Assembly (NCBI RefSeq): GCF_031127905.1
Contig: NZ_JARXIC010000021.1
Span: forward strand, 1-64,000
Source: Thalassobacterium sedimentorum
GTDB taxonomy: Bacteria; Verrucomicrobiota; Verrucomicrobiia; Opitutales; Coraliomargaritaceae
Direction: 5' to 3'
DNA length: 64,000 bases
In this document: piece by piece, positions 40,102-49,334 of the stretch
How positions within the stretch are numbered: position 1 is the stretch's first letter
Layout: the number at the start of each line of letters is the position of its first letter
Position numbers and translations under genes: made by a program
The notes under the pieces: generated by a model
The model's database searches: none
What the model was told of the DNA's origin: nothing
The model's input: the letters and a program-made list of their open reading frames with translations, nothing else

Positions 40102-41970
40102 ATGAAAAAATTCATCAAACGACTAGGTTGCACCGCGCTACTCGCGATTGCGATCGTCTACGCCTCAGCCCCCTTACTCGCTGATACGGATGCAGGAAAA
40201 CCTGCCGCCACCGAGAAAGCCGAGGATTGTTCAAGCTGCGAAACGGACGTGGCTCCGAAATCTACAGCACTGTGCGAAGCCCATGGAGTATCTGTTGATC
40301 GCTGCTATATTTGTGACCCATCGAAACGTGAGAAAGGACGCCTTTGGTGTAAGGAGCACGACCGCTACGAAGATCGTTGCTGGATTTGCCAACCACAGTT
40401 GGAAGACAAGGATCGACTCTGGTGCAAGGAACACAGCCTCTACGAAGATGAGTGCTTTTACTGTCATCCGGAAATAATCGAGAAACAAAATGCTTCAGAG
40501 GCAGCTTCTTCGACGTCTCCACAAGCAAGTGCTTCAATCTCTTCCGAAGTCTGCGAAGCCCACGAAGTATCTGTTGACCTATGCTATATCTGCGACTCAT
40601 CGAAAAGAGAAGCAGGGCGGCTATGGTGCAAGGAGCACGACCGTTACGAAGACCGTTGCTGGCTGTGTCACCCTGAGTTGGAGGATGAAGACCGCCTTTG
40701 GTGTGATGAGCACAGTCTCTACGAAGACGAATGTTTCTATTGCGACCCGGCTCGGGCAGCTAATGGCACACAACAAGGTTCTTCCAAAGAATCGGACGCT
40801 CCTGCGCTCTGGTGCAAGGAGCACGATGTTGCCGAATTGGAATGCGGCATCTGTCAGCCTCAACTCGCCGGCCAGCTGGCACCAGGCAAAAGTGTTAAAG
40901 TCCGCTTTGCTTCGGCTGAATCCTCTTCCAAAGCTGGCATTGCTACCGCATATCCCACCGAAGGCCTTGCGCAGCCATCAGTTTCGGCTTTTTTCGAAGT
41001 GAGCTACAACCGCAACAAGTTGGCGCTCGTGACACCACTCGCCGATGGAATTGTTCGCGTCGTTCACGCGGACGTGGGGCAATCTGTGCGGAAGGGAGAT
41101 GTGCTCGTTGAGATCAGTTCCGACGAAGTGGCCTCGGCAAAGGCCGACTTTCTAACCCGACAAGTAGACGAACGTATCGCAGAATTGGCGTATCAGCGCG
41201 AAAAGAAGTTAAAAGAGGAAAAGATTTCAGCTGCTCGTGATTTTCTTGAGGCTGAGGCAGTTCATGAAATAGCCCAGTTAAAGAGTAAAATGGCTCGGCA
41301 GAAACTCCTCAATCTGGGGTTCTCCGATGCAGAAATTGCACAAATCGCCAAAGATCAAGACAGTAGCTCCACCATCAAATTGCGTGCACCATTCGCGGGA
41401 ACACTAGTTGCGCGTGAAGCAGTTGTAGGGGAAGCCGTATCCGAGTCCGAAGGAAAGGCATTGTTCAAGGTTACAGACCTATCGACCCTCTGGCTGGATT
41501 TATCAGTAAGCCCAGAGTATGCCGATTCTGTTCAAGTCGGGCAGATATTAACCGCACGTTTCGACGGCGGTGCCAGAGATATCGAATATCCAGGCGTGAT
41601 CACTTGGGTGGACTCTGCCATCGACCCTCGCAACAGAATGCTTAAGGCCCGTGCGGAGATACAAAACCCACACGGAGCCATACGGCAAGGTATGTTCGGG
41701 CATGCTGAGCTGGCGCTTACGGGGGCGGGTAACGCCGTTTTGCTGCCGAGAGATGCCATTCAACATCATGAAGGCAGGCCTTATGTTTTTGTTAAAGAAG
41801 CGCCTGACCTTTATGCATTGCGCCACGTGAGTCTCGGACAATCCGGGAACGATATGGTCGCCGTGACCGAAGGTCTTGAAGCAGACGAACTCATCGTAAC
41901 CGAAGGTGCCTTCATTGCCATGTCGGAGTTCCTCAAATCTCGTTTGGGTGCAGGTTGCGTCGACGATTAA
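40102..41970 (+). CDS. czcB: CzcB-like adaptor with seven CX2HX6CX2C metal-binding repeats (system 3)
   Basis: A 622-residue membrane fusion protein. After the signal segment (about 8-28) comes a 200-residue Cys/His-rich region with seven units of C-x2-H-x6-C-x2-C at residues 58-71, 83-96, 108-121, 151-164, 176-189, 201-214 and 238-251. Units 1-3 and 4-6 are a duplicated triplet (ALCEAH/EVCEAH, LWCKEHDRYED, LWC[KD]EHSLYED), and a single copy ends the block. The classical adaptor follows from about residue 290: barrel-sandwich, a true alpha-hairpin (about 350-420), beta-barrel and membrane-proximal domains. Single or double C-x-E-H...C-x-x-C units are known in such adaptors; seven suggests a high-capacity metal-loading arm. 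The pump follows after 21 nt. Confidence 0.93.
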   Translation: MKKFIKRLGCTALLAIAIVYASAPLLADTDAGKPAATEKAEDCSSCETDVAPKSTALCEAHGVSVDRCYICDPSKREKGRLWCKEHDRYEDRCWICQPQLEDKDRLWCKEHSLYEDECFYCHPEIIEKQNASEAASSTSPQASASISSEVCEAHEVSVDLCYICDSSKREAGRLWCKEHDRYEDRCWLCHPELEDEDRLWCDEHSLYEDECFYCDPARAANGTQQGSSKESDAPALWCKEHDVAELECGICQPQLAGQLAPGKSVKVRFASAESSSKAGIATAYPTEGLAQPSVSAFFEVSYNRNKLALVTPLADGIVRVVHADVGQSVRKGDVLVEISSDEVASAKADFLTRQVDERIAELAYQREKKLKEEKISAARDFLEAEAVHEIAQLKSKMARQKLLNLGFSDAEIAQIAKDQDSSSTIKLRAPFAGTLVAREAVVGEAVSESEGKALFKVTDLSTLWLDLSVSPEYADSVQVGQILTARFDGGARDIEYPGVITWVDSAIDPRNRMLKARAEIQNPHGAIRQGMFGHAELALTGAGNAVLLPRDAIQHHEGRPYVFVKEAPDLYALRHVSLGQSGNDMVAVTEGLEADELIVTEGAFIAMSEFLKSRLGAGCVDD

Positions 41971-41991
41971 ACCCTTTGCTGATCAAATAAA

Positions 41992-44900
41992 ATGGAATCA
42001 CTTTCAAAACTCTCTTTGCAGAATCGCCTACTGGTTCTGCTGCTCTCAGCTATCTTCATCGGACTTGGCTCATGGAAATTATTCCAACTGCCCGTCGATG
42101 CCTTTCCGGATACGACGCCTGTCCAAGTGCAGATCAACACGGTCGCACCTGCACTGAATCCCGAGGAGATCGAGCAACAGATCACCTTGCCCGTCGAGCT
42201 GGCGATGGGCGGATTACCGGGGCTCGAAAGCGTCCGCTCGGTTTCAAAGTTCGGATTTTCACAAGTCGTCGCCACATTCTCGGATGTCACGGAGATTTCA
42301 CAAGCGAGACAGTATATCTCTGAACGGCTTTCCACGGTTGAACTGCCCGAAGAAATCGAACGGCCCCAACTCGGGCCGATCTCGACCGGACTGGGTGAGA
42401 TCTTTCACTATACACTCAGTTCTACCGACCCCGATCGTTCTCTGGAGGAACTTCGGACGCTGCATGACTGGGTGATCAAACCAGAGCTACGTAAAGTCTC
42501 TGGTGTCGCCGAGGTCAACTCTTGGGGCGGCTACGAGCGCCAGTATCATGTGATCGTCTCGCCGCAGAACTTGGTCAAATTTGGGCTCACTCTCGACGAG
42601 GTATCTGAAGCATTACAGGCAAATAACAGTAACGCGGGTGGCGGTATCCTCACCCGTGGTGGCCAGTCGTTACTGATTCACGGCCTTGGTCGTGTGGAGT
42701 CGATTGAAGAGATCGAGAATATCGTTATCGCCTCCTATGGGGGCAGTCCACTACGTGTCAGAGACGTAGCGGATGAGGTGAAGATCGGCTACGAAATCCG
42801 TAGAGGTGCTGTCTCCGCACAAGGGCAAGGCGAGGTGGTGCTCGGCCTAGCGTTCATGCTGATGGGGGAAAACGGCAAGGTTGTGACCGAAGAACTCAAA
42901 ATACGTTTAGACAGCCTCCAGCGCTCGCTGCCTGAAGATGTAGTCGTCAAGATCGTCTATGATCGCACTGAACTTACCAGTCAGGTGATCGGCACCGTCC
43001 AACACAATCTTGCTGCGGGGGCCATTCTTGTTGTGGCAATCCTCTTCGTCTTGCTGGGGAATTTTAGGGCGGGTCTTTTGGTCGCTTCAGTTATCCCGAT
43101 ATCCATGCTCTTCTCTGCATTCGGCATGAGTTACTTCGGAATCGCAGCCAGCTTGTTGAGCCTCGGCGCAGTCGATTTCGGTATGATTGTGGACGGCTCT
43201 GTCGTCATGACTGAATCGAATATGCGCAAGCTGGGGCAACGACGCGTCGAACTCGGTCGCCCCCTCACGAAGGCTGAGCGCTTGGAGATCATTATCAGTT
43301 CGACCAAGGAGGTGGCACGCCCCGTCATCTTCGGAATGGGTATCACCATCGTAGTGTTTTTTCCGATACTGACGCTCGAAGGAACCGAGGGTAAAATGTT
43401 CAGACCGATGGCTCTCACCTTCATCTTCGCATTGGGCGGAGCATTGATTTATGCACTGACTGTCACACCAATCCTCAATTACTATTTCATCAAGCCCAGC
43501 GCTAAAGAAGAAGCGGGTGTTATTGCAGGGACATTGACTAAAGCATACGCCGCAAGTTTGCGGTTTGCTATGCGTGCTCGTGTGTTTGTCTTGGCGGGGG
43601 TAGCGGTCATCTTCGCCCTGACACTATGGGTCGGAGCGAAAATGGGCGGCGAATTTGTGCCCCGCCTGAGCGAGGGAGCCGTCACCATCAATACGATTCG
43701 CCTCGCTGGGGTTTCGATTCCTGAGTCTGTAAAATACAATACACGTATCGAACAGCTCCTGTTGGAAAACTACCCGGATGAGATTCGCCATATCTGGAGC
43801 CGTATCGGCTCGGCGGAAGTCGCCACCGATCCAATGGGGACGGAGCTGACAGATATTTTCATCTCCTTGAATCCCCGGGAACAGTGGACCAAAGCCAAAA
43901 GTCAGTCTGAGCTTGTGGTGGCAATGCAAACGACTGTGGCCGAGTTACCAGGCTTAAACATGGCCTTTACCCAACCGATTGAGATGCGGCTCAACGAAAT
44001 GGAATCCGGCATTCGTTCCGATGTAGGCATCAAGATCTACGGCGACGACTTTGACGAACTGGTGCGACTGAGTGACCAAGTGCAGCGCATTCTGCTTGAT
44101 GTCGAAGGGCATGGGGACATCTCCGTCGATCAGTTGACCGGACAGCCGACACTGAAAATCGACATCAATCAGGACGTGATCGCACAGCATGGTATATCTA
44201 CGCGGCACGTGATGAGTATTGTCGAATCCATCGGTGGCACCCGAGCCGGGCAAGTGTTTGAAGGGCAACGTAACTTCCCCCTTGTTCTGCGCTTACCGGA
44301 TGCCTTGCGCACCGACATGGAAGCTTTGCGTAATACAATCATCCCTACTGCTGAAGGGCAGCAACTTCCCCTACACAGACTCGCCGACATTCGGATCGAA
44401 GATGGCTCTGCCACGATCAACCGTGAATGGGGCCGACGCTTAATCCGTGTGCAGGTCAATGTAGATGATCGCGACGTTTCCTCATTCGTCGCCGAGGCGA
44501 AAGAGAAGATTAACGAATCACTGGAACTGCCCGAGGGCTATGTGCTCGATTGGGGCGGTCAGTTTGAGAATCTCGAACGCGCTCAGACACGCCTCGCCAT
44601 TGTGGTGCCAGTTACATTAGCGGCGGTCTTTTTCCTGCTCTACTTCAGCTTGAAAAATATGCGTGACGTATTGCTCATCTACAGCGGCATTCCCCTCGCA
44701 CTGATAGGCGGTATTCTCACTCTTTGGTTTAGAGGCATTCCCTTTAGCGTGAGTGCCGCCGTCGGCTTCATTGCCTTGAGCGGCATCGCCGTCCTGAATG
44801 GTCAAATTCTGATTTCAGCGATTCGGTCTTATAGCGAACGCACGGCAGATATGCGTGAGGCAGTCACACAAGCAGCCTGCCAACGCCTGCGTCCTGTGCT

Positions 44901-45102
44901 GGCAACGGCTTTGACCTCGGCTGCGGGATTCTTACCTATGGCTGTATCCACCGGCGTCGGTTCGGAGATTCAGCGTCCTCTGGCCTCTGTCGTGGTCGGC
45001 GGTATTCTGACTTCGACTTTTTTGACCCTTATGGTTCTGCCACTGCTCTATGAGTTGTTTGGCGGGCGCAATGATGGCCAAGATGACGAAACTCAAATGT
45101 AA
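41992..45102 (+). CDS. czcA: CzcA-type heavy-metal RND efflux pump (system 3)
   Basis: A 1036-residue inner-membrane HME-RND pump, the same length as that of system 2. It shows the L-P-V-D-A-F-P-D-T-T-P-V-Q-V-Q entry strand, TM4 GAVDFGMIVDGSVVMTESN (the D-F-G-M-I-V-D-G form typical of Czc/Cnr pumps), and K-M-G-G-E-F-V-P-R-L-S-E-G in the second half. It works with the CzcB and CzcC upstream to export divalent cations such as Zn, Co or Cd. Its final TAA is overlapped by the next start (TAATG), so the HMA-CDF gene is translationally coupled. Confidence 0.95.
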   Translation: MESLSKLSLQNRLLVLLLSAIFIGLGSWKLFQLPVDAFPDTTPVQVQINTVAPALNPEEIEQQITLPVELAMGGLPGLESVRSVSKFGFSQVVATFSDVTEISQARQYISERLSTVELPEEIERPQLGPISTGLGEIFHYTLSSTDPDRSLEELRTLHDWVIKPELRKVSGVAEVNSWGGYERQYHVIVSPQNLVKFGLTLDEVSEALQANNSNAGGGILTRGGQSLLIHGLGRVESIEEIENIVIASYGGSPLRVRDVADEVKIGYEIRRGAVSAQGQGEVVLGLAFMLMGENGKVVTEELKIRLDSLQRSLPEDVVVKIVYDRTELTSQVIGTVQHNLAAGAILVVAILFVLLGNFRAGLLVASVIPISMLFSAFGMSYFGIAASLLSLGAVDFGMIVDGSVVMTESNMRKLGQRRVELGRPLTKAERLEIIISSTKEVARPVIFGMGITIVVFFPILTLEGTEGKMFRPMALTFIFALGGALIYALTVTPILNYYFIKPSAKEEAGVIAGTLTKAYAASLRFAMRARVFVLAGVAVIFALTLWVGAKMGGEFVPRLSEGAVTINTIRLAGVSIPESVKYNTRIEQLLLENYPDEIRHIWSRIGSAEVATDPMGTELTDIFISLNPREQWTKAKSQSELVVAMQTTVAELPGLNMAFTQPIEMRLNEMESGIRSDVGIKIYGDDFDELVRLSDQVQRILLDVEGHGDISVDQLTGQPTLKIDINQDVIAQHGISTRHVMSIVESIGGTRAGQVFEGQRNFPLVLRLPDALRTDMEALRNTIIPTAEGQQLPLHRLADIRIEDGSATINREWGRRLIRVQVNVDDRDVSSFVAEAKEKINESLELPEGYVLDWGGQFENLERAQTRLAIVVPVTLAAVFFLLYFSLKNMRDVLLIYSGIPLALIGGILTLWFRGIPFSVSAAVGFIALSGIAVLNGQILISAIRSYSERTADMREAVTQAACQRLRPVLATALTSAAGFLPMAVSTGVGSEIQRPLASVVVGGILTSTFLTLMVLPLLYELFGGRNDGQDDETQM

Positions 45103-45899
45103 TGTCTTTGTTTAAATCCAGCTACCAGGTCGAAAGATTGGACTGTCCCTCGGAGGAGCAAATGATTCGGCTCAAGATGGAAGGACTTGAGGCCATCCTA
45201 TGCATATCCGTAGACATCGAGCAACGTAGGGTCAGTGTCATCCATCGTGGCGAAGTGGAGCCAGTCTCGAAGGCGCTTTCAGAATTGGGCTTGGGCTCAC
45301 GGTTTGAATCTTCCGAAAAGGTAGACACAGATACGGTAGGAGATCGAGATACCCAAAAACAGATTCTGTGGTGGGTGCTTGGCATCAATGCCGCGTTCTT
45401 CGTAATCGAAATGAGCTTTGGCATACTTTCGAGCTCGATGGGGCTGATCGCAGACTCGCTCGACATGTTAGCCGACGCCATCGTCTACGCGTTGAGTTTA
45501 ATGGCTGTAGGCACTGCAGTAGCGACCAAGAAGAAGGTCGCGAAAATCAGTGGGCTTCTCCAGATGCTATTAGCACTCGTCGGCTTTTCGGAAGTGATTC
45601 GCCGGTTTTTCTTTTCAGAGACAATGCCGGATTTCAAAACGATGATTTCCGTGGCTGCTTTGGCTTTGGTTGCCAATGTGATTTGCCTTTGGTTGATTCA
45701 GAAAGCTCGCTCGGAGGAGGCTCATATGCAAGCGTCCGCGATTTTCACTTCGAATGATATTATCGTCAACGGAGGCGTCATTGTGGCGGGACTATTGGTC
45801 TACTTGCTCGGGAGCCCATGGCCTGACCTCCTAGTGGGCGGAATCGTGTTCGGATTCGTCATGAGGGGAGCAATCCGCATCTTGAATTTATCAAAGTAG
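45102..45899 (+). CDS. HMA-like domain fused to CDF-type cation transporter
   Basis: A 265-residue protein. Residues 1-80 resemble a heavy-metal-associated ferredoxin fold (Y-Q-V-E-R-L-D-C-P-S-E-E-Q, then I-E-Q-R-R-V-S-V-I-H), where the second Cys of CxxC is missing. The rest is a CDF-like membrane domain with six helices and D-S-L-D-M-L-A-D-A in helix 2 and T-S-N-D in helix 5, but no C-terminal cytoplasmic domain. It would move divalent metals, perhaps loaded through the N-terminal domain. It overlaps the czcA stop by one base and is 62 nt before the fourth leader gene. The fusion is known in some cation transporters; the metal is not predictable. Confidence 0.85.
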   Translation: MSLFKSSYQVERLDCPSEEQMIRLKMEGLEAILCISVDIEQRRVSVIHRGEVEPVSKALSELGLGSRFESSEKVDTDTVGDRDTQKQILWWVLGINAAFFVIEMSFGILSSSMGLIADSLDMLADAIVYALSLMAVGTAVATKKKVAKISGLLQMLLALVGFSEVIRRFFFSETMPDFKTMISVAALALVANVICLWLIQKARSEEAHMQASAIFTSNDIIVNGGVIVAGLLVYLLGSPWPDLLVGGIVFGFVMRGAIRILNLSK

Positions 45900-45961
45900 T
45901 GTTAATGAACAGGTCTACCATATCCATTGACAACTTAACCAAGAGAATCACTTTGAAACCG

Positions 45962-46369
45962 ATGCACCTGAAATCGGTCATAGCTTTTGTGCTCCTGAGC
46001 CTCCTATCCTTTAATTCTCTTTTGAGTGTTACTGGAGGCTTTTTACTACGTATGCACCACGACCTGAGCTTTCATTTGAGCAATGAAAGCTATTCGGATA
46101 CGGAGTCGACAGCAACGCATTCCCATACGAGTGAAGACGAGCACCATCACCATGAACTTAAGGTGGTTGCCGAGATGGATCCAGCGGTCCGAGGCGTTGA
46201 TCCATGGGGTAAAGTGCAGATGCCGAATTTCGGCGTGATCGCATATTTACCAGACTTTGTTTTTAGCCAACCGATGCCTGAAATGGCTAGTGGTTTCGTG
46301 GCTAGGGCGCCGCCTGATGTGCTGCCTCAACAGCTCGTTTCTCTTAGAACCCAAGTTCTGAGACTTTAA
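45962..46369 (+). CDS. Small secreted leader protein with RAPP motif, copy 4
   Basis: A 135-residue protein with a signal/TM segment (4-24), then T-G-G-F-L-L-R-M-H-H-D-L-S-F-H and a His-rich stretch near residue 62 (H-S-H-T-S-E-D-E-H-H-H-H-E). It ends F-V-A-R-A-P-P plus exactly 17 residues to Q-V-L-R-L. The centre has no similarity to the other three leader proteins. ATG 45962 aligns with the others; the frame to 45899 overlaps the preceding stop and adds a polar head. The last codons can fold a 9-bp hairpin (TCTTAGAAC with GTTCTGAGA). It precedes hupE rather than czcC, showing that the arrangement is not tied to one kind of transporter. Confidence 0.7.
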   Translation: MHLKSVIAFVLLSLLSFNSLLSVTGGFLLRMHHDLSFHLSNESYSDTESTATHSHTSEDEHHHHELKVVAEMDPAVRGVDPWGKVQMPNFGVIAYLPDFVFSQPMPEMASGFVARAPPDVLPQQLVSLRTQVLRL

Positions 46370-46466
46370 AAATCCTGATTAAGTTTCGAACGACCCCGTA
46401 CGGTCGTCTCGTCCGTAAGATCGCATGTCCAATCATGCTTTCAATTAACTTATATCAGGATTTTTT
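46370..46466 (+). promoter_or_regulatory. Structured leader RNA hiding the hupE Shine-Dalgarno, copy 4
   Basis: AAATCCTGAT (46370-46379) pairs with ATCAGGATTT (46454-46463), and TAAGTT (46380-46385) with AACTTA (46447-46452) with one bulged T. AGGA (46457-46460) is 6 nt before ATG 46467. Hairpin A is a perfect ACGACC/GGTCGT (46390-46395 with 46402-46407), hairpin B GCATG/CATGC (46423-46427 with 46434-46438). Sequence outside the closing stem is unrelated to copies 1-3. Confidence 0.78.
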
Positions 46467-47228
46467 ATGTATTCATTTCTAAAGCGACCACTCACTCAAT
46501 TTTGTAAAACGTATCAACGAGGCATCTCGATGCCGAAAACCTTCCCCGGCTACCTCTGGGTCGGGCTCATGTTGGCCGTGTTTCTAAGCACCTCGAACGA
46601 TGTGCTCGCGCACGGCGTGACTGCTGGCGACAAGGGCTATATTCAGGAAATCGTGGGAGTTCAAATACTCCCTTTTATTTATCTCGGAGCTAAGCATATG
46701 ATGACTGGCTACGATCATTTGCTCTTCCTCTTAGGCGTAATTTTCTTCTTATATCGCTCTAAGGATATTGGCATTTATGTCACTCTCTTTGCGGTTGGGC
46801 ATGTCATTACCTTGATATCAGGTGTATTGATGCACATCAGCGTCAACGCCTATCTCATAGATGCGGTGATTGGTTTTTCCGTGGTTTACAAGGCGCTGGA
46901 TAACATGGGTGCATTTCAACAGTGGTTCGGGTTTCAGCCTAATACGAAGGTCGCGACCTTTGGCTTCGGGTTAATTCACGGCTTTGGGTTGGCTACCAAA
47001 ATTCAAGACTATGACCTAGCTCCCGATGGTCTCTTGGCCAATTTGATTTCTTTCAACTTCGGCGTAGAAATCGGGCAAATCCTAGCGCTCTCCGTGATCC
47101 TGATCGCGATTAGTTTTTGGCGAAAGTCCGGAAGCTTTATGCGCCATGCATACACGGCCAATACCGTGATGATGATGCTCGGATTTCTTCTGATGGGTTA
47201 TCAGATCGTTGGCTACTTAAATTCATAA
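46467..47228 (+). CDS. hupE: HupE/UreJ-family membrane protein
   Basis: A 253-residue membrane protein of the HupE/UreJ_2 family, nickel or cobalt permeases. It has a basic N-terminal signal region, the loop A-H-G-V-T-A-G-D-K-G, then H-M-M-T-G-Y-D-H-L-L-F-L-L-G-V (residues 81-95), F-A-V-G-H-V-I-T-L and F-G-L-I-H-G-F-G-L-A, the three His-containing helices that bind the metal. It is governed by the fourth leader RNA just upstream. A membrane-anchor gene follows after 31 nt, a pairing often seen for this family in metal islands. Confidence 0.9.
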   Translation: MYSFLKRPLTQFCKTYQRGISMPKTFPGYLWVGLMLAVFLSTSNDVLAHGVTAGDKGYIQEIVGVQILPFIYLGAKHMMTGYDHLLFLLGVIFFLYRSKDIGIYVTLFAVGHVITLISGVLMHISVNAYLIDAVIGFSVVYKALDNMGAFQQWFGFQPNTKVATFGFGLIHGFGLATKIQDYDLAPDGLLANLISFNFGVEIGQILALSVILIAISFWRKSGSFMRHAYTANTVMMMLGFLLMGYQIVGYLNS

Positions 47229-47259
47229 ATTACAATCACTCATTTAAAAATTAAATCAT

Positions 47260-47862
47260 ATGTATAATTCAAACATACCTACTGAGCGGGAGATTCCTTC
47301 GACCGCAAAACTGATCAAATCTACAATCATCGCAGCCGTCATCGCGGTGGTGTTGCTCGTCACCGTTGTGATGCCTGCGGAATACGGTATCGACCCCACT
47401 GGAATCGGCAAAGCCATTGGCCTTAAACGGATGGGAGAAATCAAAGTTTCGCTCGCGAAAGAAGCAGCCGCAGATCAAAAAATGGATGAAAGCGCTACGG
47501 TTAATGAAGTTGTTGACGCAACAGTTCTGGATACTGCCCCCTCCCAAAATGAGACGATGCAAGTAACGCTGGCACCGGATGAAGGCACGGAAATCAAGGT
47601 CCAGATGGCAAAGGGCGCGACTGTGAACTATCAGTGGAGCACCGACGGTGGAAAGGCAAATTTCGATGCGCATGCTGATTCCCGCAAGTTGAACATCGAC
47701 TATCACAGCTATGAAAAGGGCTCTGAGTCTGAGAAGCAAGGCACACTGATCGCAGCGTTTGATGGTTCGCACGGTTGGTTTTGGCGTAATCGCACAGCTC
47801 AAACGATGACGATCACGCTAGAAGTCAGCGGAGCCTTCACAGATATGAAACACATGAAATAG
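47260..47862 (+). CDS. Transmembrane anchor protein next to HupE
   Basis: A 200-residue protein with one membrane helix (about 19-40, I-I-A-A-V-I-A-V-V-L-L-V-T-V-V) preceded by a cytoplasmic head, then the short T-G-I-G-K-A-I-G-L segment, a linker and a beta-rich extracytoplasmic domain (from about 110) ending W-F-W-R-N-R-T-A-Q-T-M-T-I-T-L-E-V. This kind of protein regularly accompanies HupE-like permeases and is annotated as transmembrane anchor protein. Its role is unknown; a stabiliser or periplasmic partner of the permease is likely from context. A 44-residue membrane peptide gene follows after 10 nt. Confidence 0.8.
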   Translation: MYNSNIPTEREIPSTAKLIKSTIIAAVIAVVLLVTVVMPAEYGIDPTGIGKAIGLKRMGEIKVSLAKEAAADQKMDESATVNEVVDATVLDTAPSQNETMQVTLAPDEGTEIKVQMAKGATVNYQWSTDGGKANFDAHADSRKLNIDYHSYEKGSESEKQGTLIAAFDGSHGWFWRNRTAQTMTITLEVSGAFTDMKHMK

Positions 47863-47872
47863 AGCCACAAGA

Positions 47873-48007
47873 ATGAATAAACTAATCACTAAACTAGGCG
47901 GAGGTCCTGGGCTCTTCTGGATCGGTATTCTGATCGTCGTCATCATACTGATTACGCTGTTTTTAACAGGGGGTGACGACTTCGGTGGTCACGGTCACGC
48001 GCATTAA
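47873..48007 (+). CDS. Small membrane peptide with His tail, 44 aa
   Basis: ATG at 47873 to TAA at 48007. A basic/Gly-rich head (MNKLITKLGGGPG), one strongly hydrophobic helix (residues 14-32) and a tail G-D-D-F-G-G-H-G-H-A-H. The gene lies 10 nt after the anchor protein gene, with an AGAGCCACAAGA stretch upstream as weak ribosome binding site. The His tail suggests metal binding at the membrane. It would be missed by a length cut-off; composition and position in the operon support it. Confidence 0.7.
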   Translation: MNKLITKLGGGPGLFWIGILIVVIILITLFLTGGDDFGGHGHAH

Positions 48008-48039
48008 TGTGCGAACTCTAGTCGCAGGAGCTTGAAAAG

Positions 48040-49278
48040 ATGCAGACAGAAAATCGGAGTATGGCGGCTAATCTCAGGCTGTATCCATGGTATGCCGCAT
48101 GCTTTAATGCTCATTTCTGGATGCCGGTTTTCTTTCTGTATTTTTTACAGAACCTCAGCATGTCACGCGTGCTACGACTGGAGGCAATCTACTACATTGC
48201 CGTCGTGATCCTTGAAGTGCCTTCTGGCTACTTCTCGGATCGCTTCGGTCGCCGCCCGACTTTGCTTATTGCCTGTGGGGCCTTACTCGTCGCTTACACC
48301 TTATTTTACTTTGGAACAAGCTTTGGATATTTTACAGTTGCCCAAGTATTTTTGGCTGGAGGTTTAGCATTCAACAGTGGCACGGACACTTCCTTGCACT
48401 ACGACTCATTGGTCGAAGTGGGGCTTGAGCATACCTATGGCGCACGGGAGGCCAAAGTCATGCAAAAGAGTATTCTCGCTGGTGGCTTGGCGGCAGTCAT
48501 GGGAGGTGCCATCGGTATCTTCGAACTGCGCTACGCTTATTTGTTGTCTGGATGTATGGCCGTTGCGGCTTTTGCCGTCGTCCTGAGAATGCGAGAGCCT
48601 CATGTGCACCTGAAAACGCTGCTTCCAGAGAAACCGGTCAATCAGTTTAAGGCATGCTTTCGCTTATTAAGACATCCGTTACTGGCTTGGATTTTTGCTT
48701 TTTACGTCCTCATGACTGTGCTCAATCATATTCCATATGAGTTCTACCAGCCTTATCTAGCGCTGCTACTACACCAGATGGCCTCCATGACCAACGGAGC
48801 CAGTCTGAGCACAGGAATCCACGCTGGACTAGCGATGCTCATTGCAGCCGTATTCGCTGGATACAGTGATCGCCTCTGCAATCGCATAGGCTTGAAACGG
48901 CTCTTTTTAGGACTGATTGCGTTTCAAACGCTGACGATATTCGCAATGGGATTCACACTTCATGTCTTAATCGTAGGTCTGGTATTATTCCGCACCGTTC
49001 CGAGAGCGGTAATGACGGCTCCAATGAATGCCGCAATCGCACCGCTGGTAGGCAGCGCTCAAAGAGCAACCTTTTTATCCATTCAAAGTTTAGCAGGACG
49101 ACTGGCTTTTTCCGGCTTTCTCTTCGCGCTCTCGATGCTGACAGTCGATTCAGAACCGACTGGATGGAATGCGCTTTCCACTAAGCTCCAGGTTTCGGGT
49201 GCTGTTGGGCTTACAGGTCTGATCCTCTTAATGTTTTTCAACCGTAGGCTTCCAGTCACTTTCGCCTCGAAAAATTAG
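48040..49278 (+). CDS. MFS transporter
   Basis: A 412-residue major facilitator permease with twelve predicted helices. The loop-2 signature E-V-P-S-G-Y-F-S-D-R-F-G-R-R-P-T is complete, and the mirrored loop 8-9 has Y-S-D-R-L-C-N-R-I-G-L-K-R. The substrate is unknown. The position in the HupE unit (32 nt after the small peptide gene, in the same direction) suggests a role in metal or metal-complex export, as inference. The start could also be at the second Met (residue 8). Confidence 0.88.
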   Translation: MQTENRSMAANLRLYPWYAACFNAHFWMPVFFLYFLQNLSMSRVLRLEAIYYIAVVILEVPSGYFSDRFGRRPTLLIACGALLVAYTLFYFGTSFGYFTVAQVFLAGGLAFNSGTDTSLHYDSLVEVGLEHTYGAREAKVMQKSILAGGLAAVMGGAIGIFELRYAYLLSGCMAVAAFAVVLRMREPHVHLKTLLPEKPVNQFKACFRLLRHPLLAWIFAFYVLMTVLNHIPYEFYQPYLALLLHQMASMTNGASLSTGIHAGLAMLIAAVFAGYSDRLCNRIGLKRLFLGLIAFQTLTIFAMGFTLHVLIVGLVLFRTVPRAVMTAPMNAAIAPLVGSAQRATFLSIQSLAGRLAFSGFLFALSMLTVDSEPTGWNALSTKLQVSGAVGLTGLILLMFFNRRLPVTFASKN

Positions 49279-49334
49279 TGGCTCAATGGTTGAGCTGTAT
49301 AACGAGTCAATTTTGTTAAATTCTCAACTTGCAT

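Noticed and set aside
45962-46369. Classical SecM-type arrest with the stall at the last residues
   Set aside because: The RAPP motif is 17 residues before the stop, so a ribosome stalled there would not reach the leader stem directly; I keep the arrest idea as a hypothesis but not in this simple form.
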